Assembly (NCBI GenBank): GCA_005883245.1 | Contig: VAXT01000047.1 | Span: 1-19,613, forward strand | Origin: Actinomycetota bacterium | Lineage (GTDB): Bacteria > Actinomycetota > Thermoleophilia > Gaiellales > Gaiellaceae | Direction of reading: 5' to 3' | DNA length: 19,613 nt | In this document: positions 1 to 6,881 of the stretch, piece by piece | Position numbering within the stretch: the first letter of the stretch is position 1 | Layout: every line of letters starts with the position of its first letter | Made by a program: the position numbers and the translations under genes | The notes under the pieces: model-generated | Database searches by the model: none | Told to the model about the DNA's origin: nothing | What the model saw: only the letters and a program-made list of their open reading frames with translations

Positions 1-1127
1 GTCTCGGTCACGGCGTCGACGACCTGCTTGCCGCTCACGCCTTCGACGGGCTCCTCGCGGGCACGGTAGATCTCGGTCACCGCCGCGACGTCGGCATGAG
101 CGAGCGCGGCTGCGAGCTCCCGCACAAGGTGCCTCGTGCGCGAGTAAAGGTGCGGCTGGAAGAGGACGAGCACCCGACCGCCGTCGCGCAGAGCCTCGAT
201 CGTCGCTCGGATCTCCGCCGGGTGATGGACGTAGTCGTCGAGCACGCGGACGCCGCCTGCCTCGCCGCGGAACTCGAGCCGCCGGCTCGCGCCGGCGAAC
301 TCGGCCAGGTGCGGCGCCGCAGCGTCGCGGTCGACACCCGCCAATTCGAGCGCGGCCAGCGCGGCCGTTGCGTTCTGCCGGTTGTGCTCGCCGGGCACGG
401 CCAGGTCGAGGGCGGCCGGCTCCAACTCGTCCGCGCGCACGACATGCGGCACCTCGGCGAGCCAACGCGCGAACAGATTCTCGACCTCGGCACGAGAGGC
501 GAACTCAGAGTGGTGGTCGAGATCGACGTTGGTCACGACCGCGATCTCCGGGCGCAGGAGCTCGATCGTCCGGTCGGACTCGTCGCCCTCGACGACGAGC
601 CAACCCGAGCCCGCGCGCGCGTTCCCGCCGAGCTGCGGGATCTCGCCGCCGATCAGGAACGACGGGTCGCGCCCGAGGCGGTCGAACACGAACGCGATCA
701 TCGCCGTCGTCGTCGTCTTCCCGTGCGCCCCGGAGACCACGATCGCGTCCTGGAGCGAAACGAGCTCTGCGAGAAACTCCGCCCGGCTCTTAAAGCCATG
801 CCCCGGGACCAGGTCCCGGGACATGTAGGCGGTGGACACGACTGTTTCGTAGCCGGCTGGAGGAGGCTCGGGCTCGTCCGAGATCGTGACCGGGATCCCC
901 GCGGCGCGGACGTATTCGAGGTACGGCGTCTCGTGTCGATCCCAGCCGGCGACCTCCGCGCCCCACGCTTTCGCGAGCACGGCGTAGCCCGAGAGCCCCG
1001 CGCCGCCGATCCCCACGAACCAGATCTTCCGGCCGCTAAGGCGCCGACTTGGCGGCGCCGACTTCAGGTCGCGCGGGCTTTGCCGGTGCGACCGTCTGAA
1101 CTGACCGGTCGATCCGCTCGCAGCCAT
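1..1127 (-). CDS. murC: UDP-N-acetylmuramate--L-alanine ligase MurC (C-terminus cut by window edge)
   Basis: Cytoplasmic ligase that adds L-alanine to UDP-MurNAc, the first step of the peptidoglycan stem peptide. About 375 residues are visible and no stop is reached; the family is usually about 450-480, so the end of the C-terminal domain is missing. The N-terminal Rossmann motif GIGGAGLSGYA lies near residues 39-49, the ATP loop GAHGKTTT near 133-140, then EGDESDRT and a LDHH segment. The ATG at 1125-1127 shares one base with the murG stop (TGATG), so the start is well supported. Residues about 5-29 (STGQFRRSHRQSPRDLK and following) are encoded by a repeat element and precede the conserved LSGRKIWFVG; this tail is not part of the MurC fold. 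A near-perfect palindrome (797-825) encodes residues about 101-109. The ligase identity is firm; whether the tail is tolerated or processed is unknown. Confidence 0.93.
   Translation of the reverse strand, partial: MAASGSTGQFRRSHRQSPRDLKSAPPSRRLSGRKIWFVGIGGAGLSGYAVLAKAWGAEVAGWDRHETPYLEYVRAAGIPVTISDEPEPPPAGYETVVSTAYMSRDLVPGHGFKSRAEFLAELVSLQDAIVVSGAHGKTTTTAMIAFVFDRLGRDPSFLIGGEIPQLGGNARAGSGWLVVEGDESDRTIELLRPEIAVVTNVDLDHHSEFASRAEVENLFARWLAEVPHVVRADELEPAALDLAVPGEHNRQNATAALAALELAGVDRDAAAPHLAEFAGASRRLEFRGEAGGVRVLDDYVHHPAEIRATIEALRDGGRVLVLFQPHLYSRTRHLVRELAAALAHADVAAVTEIYRAREEPVEGVSGKQVVDAVTE
797..825. repeat. Near-perfect palindrome inside murC
   Basis: The arms CCCGGGACC and GGTCCCGGG flank a single A, and the pairing continues outward through ATG/CAT and C/G with one mismatch (13 of 14 pairs). 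It lies in the murC reading frame and encodes MSRDLVPGH in a stretch between the Rossmann domain and the ATP loop where MurC proteins vary. It could be a small palindromic insertion or a chance feature of GC-rich coding sequence. Confidence 0.55.
1036..1115 (-). repeat. Two-hairpin element, copy 1 (in the 5' end of murC)
   Basis: Read on the minus strand it begins with the core GACCGGTCAGTTC-GACGG. Hairpin 1 follows (GGTCGC pairing with GCGACC around a loop containing GGCAAAGCC), then hairpin 2 (GGCGCCG / CGGCGCC, loop CCAAGT), then CTTAG. It starts 12 nt after the murC start codon and is translated as part of MurC. It matches the copies at 4515-4592 and 15381-15458, with changed but still paired stems. 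Hairpin 2 is 2 nt longer here than in the other copies. Confidence 0.85.
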
Positions 1128-2206
1128 CACGACCACGCCGTCGGGGCAAGCTGGATCAGGCCTTCCGCGATCTCCTCGGCGGCGCCCGGCTTCGCGACCC
1201 GCTGCATCGCTTCGCCCATCTGCGTCAGCCGCTCCGGATCGCCGATCAACGACCGCGCGAGGTCGGCGACGCGTCCGAGCTCGGTTTCCGCCACCGTGAT
1301 CGCCCCGCCCGCACGTTCGAAGAAGCGAGCGTTCTTCGCCTGATGGTCGGCGGTCGCGAACGGGTAGGGGACGAGGATCGCGGGCTTCCCCGCCGCGGCG
1401 ACCTCCCACACCGATCCACCCGCGCGCGCGACCACGAGATCCGCGGCTCCGAGCGCAGCGCCGAACTCGTCCGTGAACGGAGCCAGTCTGTAGTCGTCGC
1501 GCCTGATCCGCCCGCGCAGCCGTTCGAAGTCGCGCTCGCCGCAGAGATGCAGGAGCGCAGGGCCCGCCTCGCCGAAGGCCTCCACGATCTCGTCGTTCAG
1601 GCTCGTCGCCCCTTGGCTTCCACCGAACACGAGCAGCACCTGCGCCCGCGGGGGGAGCTCGAACACCCGACGGCCCTCGGCGCGCGACGTCACCCGATTG
1701 CGAGCCGGGATCGGCCGGCCCGTCACCCGGTACTTCGGGCGCTCACGGCCCTCGATCGGAAACGCGAGAAAGACGCGCTCGGCGAACGGCGCCGCGAGCC
1801 GGTTCGCGAGTCCGAGCTGCGCGTCGGCCTCCATCAGCGCGGCGGGAATCCCCATCCGCGACGCGGCGTAGACCATCGGCCCCGCCACGTAGCCGCCGCC
1901 GCCCAGCACGACGTCCGGCTGACGCTCGCGCAGGATCCGCCTGCAGGCCCGCGGCGCGCGCATCGCCTTCCCGAGCGCCCGCACCTGCGCGGGGCCCGGA
2001 CGCCGCGGCAGTCCTGCGACCCGGAACGTGTCGAGCTCGAACCCGGCCTCAGGAACGAGCCGCGCCTCGGCGCGATCCGGCGACCCGGCGAACGTTACGC
2101 CGACCCCGCGCGCGACCAGCGCTTCTGCGACGGCGAGCGACGGCAGCACGTGACCCGCGGTCCCGCCCGCTGCGATCAGACACTTGAGCGCTCGCTGCTC
2201 CGCCAT
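1127..2206 (-). CDS. murG: UDP-GlcNAc:undecaprenyl-PP-MurNAc-pentapeptide GlcNAc transferase MurG
   Basis: Membrane-associated glycosyltransferase (GT28) that converts lipid I to lipid II on the inner face of the membrane. The protein is 359 aa, normal for MurG. The N-terminal GGTAGHVLPSLAVAEAL glycine loop lies at residues 14-30, then GGGGYVAGP, FGGSQGA at the start of the second Rossmann domain, and the UDP-GlcNAc signature ARAGGSVWEVAAAGKPAIL followed by PYPFATADHQ. The ATG at 2204-2206 is chosen because the family begins just before the glycine loop; the frame is open 15 codons further up (to 2251), but that part overlaps conserved ftsW. No clear Shine-Dalgarno sequence is visible, consistent with coupling to ftsW, whose frame runs about 157 nt into this gene. 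The stop overlaps the murC start by one base. Confidence 0.95.
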   Translation of the reverse strand: MAEQRALKCLIAAGGTAGHVLPSLAVAEALVARGVGVTFAGSPDRAEARLVPEAGFELDTFRVAGLPRRPGPAQVRALGKAMRAPRACRRILRERQPDVVLGGGGYVAGPMVYAASRMGIPAALMEADAQLGLANRLAAPFAERVFLAFPIEGRERPKYRVTGRPIPARNRVTSRAEGRRVFELPPRAQVLLVFGGSQGATSLNDEIVEAFGEAGPALLHLCGERDFERLRGRIRRDDYRLAPFTDEFGAALGAADLVVARAGGSVWEVAAAGKPAILVPYPFATADHQAKNARFFERAGGAITVAETELGRVADLARSLIGDPERLTQMGEAMQRVAKPGAAEEIAEGLIQLAPTAWS

Positions 2207-3281
2207 GTCCCGCGATGTTAAGGAGGACGCCGACCGAGGCGAGCGAGACAACGAGGCTCGACCCCCCGTAGGAGACGAACGGAAGCGTGATCCCGGTCAG
2301 GGGGGCGAGCCCGAGAACGGCCGCCAGATTGACAAGCGCCTGCCCGCAGACGAGCGTCGTCAAGCCCGCTGCAAGGCGCTTCCCGAACGGATCGCGGCAA
2401 CGGAGCGCCACGCGCAGCCCGGCGTAGGCAAACGCGCAGTACGCGGCGATCACGACCGCGGCGCCGACGAGCCCGAGCTCCTCGCCGATGGTCGCGAAGA
2501 TCATGTCCGTGTGCGCCTCCGGCAGGTAGTTCACCTTCGCAACGCCCTGCCCGATCCCGGTCCCGAACACTCCGCCGGAGCCGAAGCCGATGATCGCCTG
2601 CAGCGTCTGGAACCCCGCGCCCTGCGCGTCGTGCCAGGGATCGATGAAGCTGAACAGCCGCGCACGGCGGTACGGCTCGAACCAGATCGCCGCGAGGCCG
2701 AGCGCGACCGCGATCGACCCGCCGGCGGCCAGAACGCGGAGCGGCACTCCCGACACGACGAGGATCGCCCCGAGGACGATCCCGATCGCGATCACCGTCC
2801 CGAGGTCGGGCTCGAGGAGGATCAGACCGGCGAAGAGCCCGGTCGTGATCCCGATCGGCCGCGCCAGCTCCTTCAGCGACTGCGGAGCGCGGTGTCGCGA
2901 GAGATAGGCCGCCGCCCACACCGCCAGGCTCAGCTTCGCGAGCTCCGAAGGCTGAAACGCGAGCGGGCCTACGCCGAGCCAGCGGCGCGCGCCGTTCACC
3001 TGCTCCCCGAGCACGAGCACGGAGAGACAAAGGCCGAAGCTGGCGAGCATCAGGATCGGTGCGAGATACCGCAGGGTCCGATAGTCGACCCGGGACGCGA
3101 TCAGCAGCAGGACGACGCCGATCGCCGCGTAGATCGACTCGCGCTTCAGGTAGAAGACCGGGTCGCCGCCGCCGAGCGCCGCGGGCGCCGAGGTCGCGCT
3201 GTAGACCATCACGAGCCCGAACGCGGTCAGGCCGAGCGTGACGAGGACGAGGATGTGCGAGTCGAGCTGGCCGCGCTTCAA
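2049..3281 (-). CDS. ftsW: Lipid II polymerase / SEDS protein FtsW
   Basis: SEDS-family integral membrane glycan polymerase of the divisome, partner of FtsI. The TTG start at 3279-3281 overlaps the murD stop (TTGA) and has GAGGT six bases upstream, which decides the start. Product about 410 aa with roughly ten hydrophobic segments. SEDS signatures: FQPSELAKL (about 109-117), LLEPDLGT, PEAHTDMIFA (about 254-263), and GITLPFVSYGGSS (about 330-342). The conserved part ends at LLNIA (about residue 357), almost exactly where murG begins. The last 52 residues are Arg/Ala/Gly-rich and are simply murG DNA read in another frame, so this tail is either a real extension or an artefact of a lost stop. 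FtsW rather than RodA is inferred from position in the dcw cluster. Confidence 0.93.
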   Translation of the reverse strand: MKRGQLDSHILVLVTLGLTAFGLVMVYSATSAPAALGGGDPVFYLKRESIYAAIGVVLLLIASRVDYRTLRYLAPILMLASFGLCLSVLVLGEQVNGARRWLGVGPLAFQPSELAKLSLAVWAAAYLSRHRAPQSLKELARPIGITTGLFAGLILLEPDLGTVIAIGIVLGAILVVSGVPLRVLAAGGSIAVALGLAAIWFEPYRRARLFSFIDPWHDAQGAGFQTLQAIIGFGSGGVFGTGIGQGVAKVNYLPEAHTDMIFATIGEELGLVGAAVVIAAYCAFAYAGLRVALRCRDPFGKRLAAGLTTLVCGQALVNLAAVLGLAPLTGITLPFVSYGGSSLVVSLASVGVLLNIAGHGGAASAQVSDRSGRDRGSRAAVARRRRSAGRARGRRNVRRVAGSRRGAARS

Positions 3282-4504
3282 CCGGCTACCTCGGCGACGA
3301 GCCGCTTGAAGGCCTCGCCGCGCTCTTCGAAATCGTGGAACTGGTCGTAGCTGGCGCACGCGGGAGCGAGCAGGACGATCTCGCCCGGCCGCGCCTTCTT
3401 CGCCGCCGAGCGCACTGCCGTCTCGAGGTCGCCGCTCAGCTCGTGGTCGACGCCGGCCAGCTCGAGGGCGACGTCCATCTCGCGCGCGGCCTCGCCGATC
3501 AGGTATGCGCGCCGCGCCCGGCCGGAGAGGTCGAGTGCGAGCTCCGTGTAGCTCTCCCCCTTGCCGCGGCCGCCGAGGATCACGTGCAGCGGCTGGTCGT
3601 ACGCGGCCACGGCCCGCCGCGCGGCCGCCGTGTTCGTCGCCTTCGAGTCGTTGACGAAGAGGACGCCGTTCGCATCGGCGACCGGCTCCAAGCGGTGCGG
3701 GACGCCGGGGAAGCTCTCCAGCGCCTCGCCGATCCTCGCGTCGTCGACCCCGAGCGCCCGCGCCACAGCGGTCGCGGCCGCCGCGTTTTCGCGATTGTGC
3801 GCGCCGGGGATCACCGGCTCGGCGGGAAGCTCGTCCGTCGGCGCGAACTCGATCCGCTGCGCCTGGCCCGGGGTCGCCTCGAACCGGCGCGGGACGACCG
3901 CGACGTCGTCCGCCTCCTGGTTCTCGAAGATCCGCAGCTTCGCGTCGGCGTAGGCCTCGAAGGTGCCGTGACGGTCGAGGTGGTCCGGCTCGAGGTTGAG
4001 GAGCACGGCGACGTGCGGCTTGAACTCGTGGATGTCCTCCAGCTGGAAGCTCGACACCTCGCAGACGACGACTTCGTCCTCCGCGACGTGCCCGTCCAGC
4101 TCGCACAACGCGCGGCCGACGTTGCCGGCGACGGGAGCGTGGAGCATCGCGCCGAGCAGCTCGCTCGTCGTCGTCTTCCCGTTCGTCCCGGTCACGCCGA
4201 CGATCGGGCTCCCGAGCAGCCGCGACCCGAGCTCGACCTCGCTCCAGACGGGAATCCCGCGTGCGCGAGCAGCCTCAACCAGAGGTGCCTCACCAGGCAC
4301 CCCGGGGCTCTTGACCAGTGTCTCGACGCCGTCGAGCAAACGCTCCTCCTCGGTCCCGAGGTGAACTTCGACACCGGTCTCGGCAAGCCTGCCGACGTCG
4401 ATGTTCGGCGACGCATCGACTCCGATCACCTCCTCTCCGCGTCGCCGAAGGGCGAGGGCCGCCGCCTGCCCCGAGCGCGCCAGCCCGAGGACGAGCCAGC
4501 TCAT
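3278..4504 (-). CDS. murD: UDP-N-acetylmuramoyl-L-alanine--D-glutamate ligase MurD
   Basis: Cytoplasmic ligase adding D-glutamate to UDP-MurNAc-L-Ala. The product is 408 aa. Visible: the N-terminal VLGLARSGQAAA nucleotide-binding turn (4-15), KSPGVPG (about 65-71), the ATP loop TGTNGKTTT (105-113), the LNLEPDHLDRHGT segment, the NDSKATNTAAA segment, and the C-terminal ACASYDQFHDFEERGEAF typical of MurD. The ATG at 4502-4504 overlaps the stop of an upstream mini-ORF as ATGA. There is no convincing Shine-Dalgarno sequence, so initiation may depend on coupling through the repeat-derived leader between mraY and murD. The stop overlaps the ftsW TTG start. Confidence 0.96.
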   Translation of the reverse strand: MSWLVLGLARSGQAAALALRRRGEEVIGVDASPNIDVGRLAETGVEVHLGTEEERLLDGVETLVKSPGVPGEAPLVEAARARGIPVWSEVELGSRLLGSPIVGVTGTNGKTTTSELLGAMLHAPVAGNVGRALCELDGHVAEDEVVVCEVSSFQLEDIHEFKPHVAVLLNLEPDHLDRHGTFEAYADAKLRIFENQEADDVAVVPRRFEATPGQAQRIEFAPTDELPAEPVIPGAHNRENAAAATAVARALGVDDARIGEALESFPGVPHRLEPVADANGVLFVNDSKATNTAAARRAVAAYDQPLHVILGGRGKGESYTELALDLSGRARRAYLIGEAAREMDVALELAGVDHELSGDLETAVRSAAKKARPGEIVLLAPACASYDQFHDFEERGEAFKRLVAEVAG

Positions 4505-4602
4505 CTCAGGGAGCCTAAGGCGTCGCTTGCGATGCCGCCATCAGGACGCACGGGCTTCGCTCGTGCGTCCGTCGGAAATGACCGGTCGACACGTCCGAAC
4601 AT
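4501..4602 (-). CDS. Possible 33-aa leader peptide between mraY and murD
   Basis: An ATG (4600-4602) directly abuts the mraY stop (TGA ATG) and opens a 33-codon frame beginning MFGRVDRSFP and ending SDALGSLR. Its TGA overlaps the murD start codon (ATGA). The frame is made almost entirely of repeat copy 2. The arrangement would let ribosomes re-initiate from mraY through to murD. No family is recognised, and nothing except geometry supports translation. In this frame the repeat is read differently from the tails in MurC and the sigma factor; the frame equivalent to theirs (STGHFRRTHERSPCVLM) is also open here but ends in TAG inside the element. Confidence 0.3.
   Translation of the reverse strand: MFGRVDRSFPTDARAKPVRPDGGIASDALGSLR
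4515..4592 (-). repeat. Two-hairpin element, copy 2 (mraY-murD junction)
   Basis: On the minus strand: core GACCGGTCATTTCCGACGG; hairpin 1 with a perfect 9 bp stem GGACGCACG / CGTGCGTCC and loop AGCGAAGCC; hairpin 2 GGCATCGC-AA-GCGACGCC with one non-Watson-Crick pair; then CTTAG, as in copy 1. It fills most of the 98 bp between the mraY stop and the murD start and ends about 11 nt before the murD ATG. It is the clearest copy for the first hairpin. Confidence 0.87.
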
Positions 4603-5622
4603 TCACCGCAGCGCTCTGAAGTCGAGGTAGTAGCGGTAGTAGAAGGCGAAGGCCGCGGCGCACATGATCGCGGCGAGGATCCAGAAGCGCACCATGATCT
4701 TCGTCTCCGACCAAGCTTTCATCGCGAAGTGGTGGTGGATCGGTGCCATCAGGAAGACCCGCCGGCCCCAGTAGCGGAACGAGACAACCTGGAGGATCAC
4801 CGAGACGGCCTCGACGACGAAGATCCCGCCGATCAGCAACAGCAGCAGCTCCGTCTTCGTCATCACCGCGAAGGCGCCGATCGCGCCGCCGAGCGCCATC
4901 GAGCCGGTGTCGCCCATGATCACCTCGGCGGGGAAGGCGTTGTACCAGAGGAACCCGATCGCCCCGCCCGTGAGCGCCGCACCGAGGATCGCCAGGTCGA
5001 GCGCGGACGCATCGCGCAGATCCGTCGCCCGCGCCGAGCGGATCCACGTGACGACGTTCATCGCCGCGAACGTGATCAGCGCGATCATCGCCACACCGAC
5101 CGCCAGCCCGTCGATCCCGTCCGTCAGGTTCGCTCCATTTGCAGCGCCGGCGATGACGATGAAGAGCAGCAGGTAGAAGCCGAAGGAGAGCGTGATCCGC
5201 CAGTCGAGGATCGGCGCGTAGACGTCCTTCGAGAGCCCGATGTCGTGTGCCGACCAGCCGACGCCGATCGTGATCCCGGCGAGCAGGAGCAGCTTCCAGC
5301 GGCCGTTCAGGCCGAGGGAGCGGCGGTGCCGCACCTTGAACCAGTCGTCGACGAAGCCGATCGCCCCGCAGGCGAGCGTGACGAAGAAGACCGTCAGACC
5401 GGCCTGCGTGTACTTGCTGAGCGCGAGGAACGGGATCACCATCGAGAACACGATCAACAGGCCGCCCATCGTCGGTGTGCCCTGCTTCAGGTGGTGCTCG
5501 GCCGGCAGCTCCTCGCGGATGTGCTGGCCGAACTCGTTCCGGCGCAGGAAGTCGATGAACTTGGGCCCGGCGAGGATCGAGATCGCCATCGCGAGGATCC
5601 CGGCGGCGAGCACGCGTTCCAC
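4603..5622 (-). CDS. mraY: Phospho-MurNAc-pentapeptide transferase MraY
   Basis: Integral membrane enzyme that transfers phospho-MurNAc-pentapeptide to undecaprenyl phosphate, giving lipid I. The product is 339 aa with about ten membrane helices. Family marks: PTMGGLLIV (50-58), VDDWFK (91-96), NLTDGIDGLA with the catalytic Asp pair region (165-174), MGDTGSMALGG (236-246), and the C-terminal histidine motif APIHHHFAMKAWSE (about 293-306). The GTG start at 5620-5622 shares its G with the murF TAG stop, and AGGAG lies about ten bases upstream, inside the end of murF. Downstream, repeat copy 2 separates it from murD. Confidence 0.96.
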   Translation of the reverse strand: MERVLAAGILAMAISILAGPKFIDFLRRNEFGQHIREELPAEHHLKQGTPTMGGLLIVFSMVIPFLALSKYTQAGLTVFFVTLACGAIGFVDDWFKVRHRRSLGLNGRWKLLLLAGITIGVGWSAHDIGLSKDVYAPILDWRITLSFGFYLLLFIVIAGAANGANLTDGIDGLAVGVAMIALITFAAMNVVTWIRSARATDLRDASALDLAILGAALTGGAIGFLWYNAFPAEVIMGDTGSMALGGAIGAFAVMTKTELLLLLIGGIFVVEAVSVILQVVSFRYWGRRVFLMAPIHHHFAMKAWSETKIMVRFWILAAIMCAAAFAFYYRYYLDFRALR

Positions 5623-6881
5623 TAGGCGGGCACTCCTGTGAGCGCTTCAGCGACGACTTCGAGCCCGACCGCGCGCGAGCCCTTGACCAGGACGACGTCG
5701 CCCGGCTGGACGAGCTCCGGCGCGCGCTCGGCAGCGCGAGTCGCGTCCTCGACCCACTCGCCGCCGTACGCACGCGCGAGCTCGCCGACTCCGAGCACGA
5801 CGTCGATCCCGAGATCGCCGACCAGCTCTCCGAACTCGCGGTGGTACTCGGGGGCCGTTGGGCCGAGCTCGGCCATCTCGCCGAGGATCGCGACCTTGCG
5901 ACCGTCCTGCCCGGCAAGGTGCTCGAGGGCCGCCCTCATCGAGGTCGGATTCGCGTTGTAGGAGTCGTTGATCAGGAGACCGCCCCCGGGGAGCGGCGAC
6001 TCCTCGCCGCGCCAGCGCGAAAGCTCCACGTCAACACGCCCCTCCGGGAGCGGAAGGCCCAGCGCCTGCACCGCGCGGAGCGCAGCGGCGGCGTTCTGCG
6101 CCTGGTGCCGCGCCGTGAACGGGAACTCGAGCTCGAGCGGTTCGCCCTCGAGCGCGAAGACGACGCGGCACCCGTCTTCGGTCCGCGCGAAGGATGCGAC
6201 GTTCTTCTCTCCGAAGCGCTTGACCTCGATGTCGTCCCGGCCGAGGTAAGGCTCGAGCAGCGGCTCGTCGGGGACGATCGCAGTGCCGCCGACGGGCAGC
6301 GACGCGACCACCTCGGCCTTCGCCTGGGCCACGTTCTCGATCGTCCCGAGCAGCTCCAGGTGCACGGGCCCGATGCTCGTGACCACGCCCACGTCCGGGC
6401 GCGCGACCGCGCACAGCTCGGCGATCTGCCCGAGCCCGCGCATGCCCATCTCGCAGACGACGACCTCGGTGTCCGGCTCGATCCGGGTCAGCGTCAGCGG
6501 CAGGCCGACCTCGTTGTTGTGACCGGCCTCGGCGGCGACCGTCTTCGCGTGCGGCCGGCACATCGCGGCCAGGATGTCCTTCGTCGACGTCTTGCCGGTG
6601 GAGCCCGTGATCGCGACGACGCGCGCCGTGCTCCGGCCCCGGATCTCACCACCGAGCGCGGCGAGCGCCGCGAACGCATCGTCGGGCGCCAGCGTCGCCG
6701 CAGCGCCTCGCGCGAACGCGTGCCGCGCGAAATCTCCACCGCCGCCGACCTCGACGAAGAGGTCGCCCTCCTCGATTCGCCGCGAGTCGATCTGCACGCC
6801 CGTCACCTCGTCCGCCCACGGCGCGCGGTCGAGCCGGCCGGGGCAGAGCTCGGCGACCTCGTCGAGCGTGAGCGGGATCAC
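5622..6881 (-). CDS. murF: UDP-MurNAc-tripeptide--D-alanyl-D-alanine ligase MurF
   Basis: Adds the D-Ala-D-Ala dipeptide to the UDP-MurNAc-tripeptide, the last cytoplasmic stem-peptide step. The product is 419 aa. It shows the short N-terminal domain with DSRRIEEGDLFV (32-43), the ATP loop TGSTGKTST (92-100), GHNNEVGLPLTL (120-131), and NDSYNANPTSMRAAL (305-319), the MurF-specific C-terminal signature, then LGEMAELG. The GTG start at 6879-6881 overlaps the murE stop (GTGA). No truncation or oddity is seen. Confidence 0.96.
   Translation of the reverse strand: MIPLTLDEVAELCPGRLDRAPWADEVTGVQIDSRRIEEGDLFVEVGGGGDFARHAFARGAAATLAPDDAFAALAALGGEIRGRSTARVVAITGSTGKTSTKDILAAMCRPHAKTVAAEAGHNNEVGLPLTLTRIEPDTEVVVCEMGMRGLGQIAELCAVARPDVGVVTSIGPVHLELLGTIENVAQAKAEVVASLPVGGTAIVPDEPLLEPYLGRDDIEVKRFGEKNVASFARTEDGCRVVFALEGEPLELEFPFTARHQAQNAAAALRAVQALGLPLPEGRVDVELSRWRGEESPLPGGGLLINDSYNANPTSMRAALEHLAGQDGRKVAILGEMAELGPTAPEYHREFGELVGDLGIDVVLGVGELARAYGGEWVEDATRAAERAPELVQPGDVVLVKGSRAVGLEVVAEALTGVPA

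Noticed and set aside
96..1343. Long plus-strand open frames opposite murC, and similar frames opposite most dcw genes
   Set aside because: They are antisense shadows of conserved minus-strand genes in high-GC DNA, with Arg/Asp/Glu-rich low-complexity translations and no family resemblance.
4284..4301. Inverted repeat GGTGCCT-CACC-AGGCACC inside murD
   Set aside because: It encodes the normally conserved KSPGVPGEAPLVEAAR stretch of MurD, so it is explained by protein constraint and chance.
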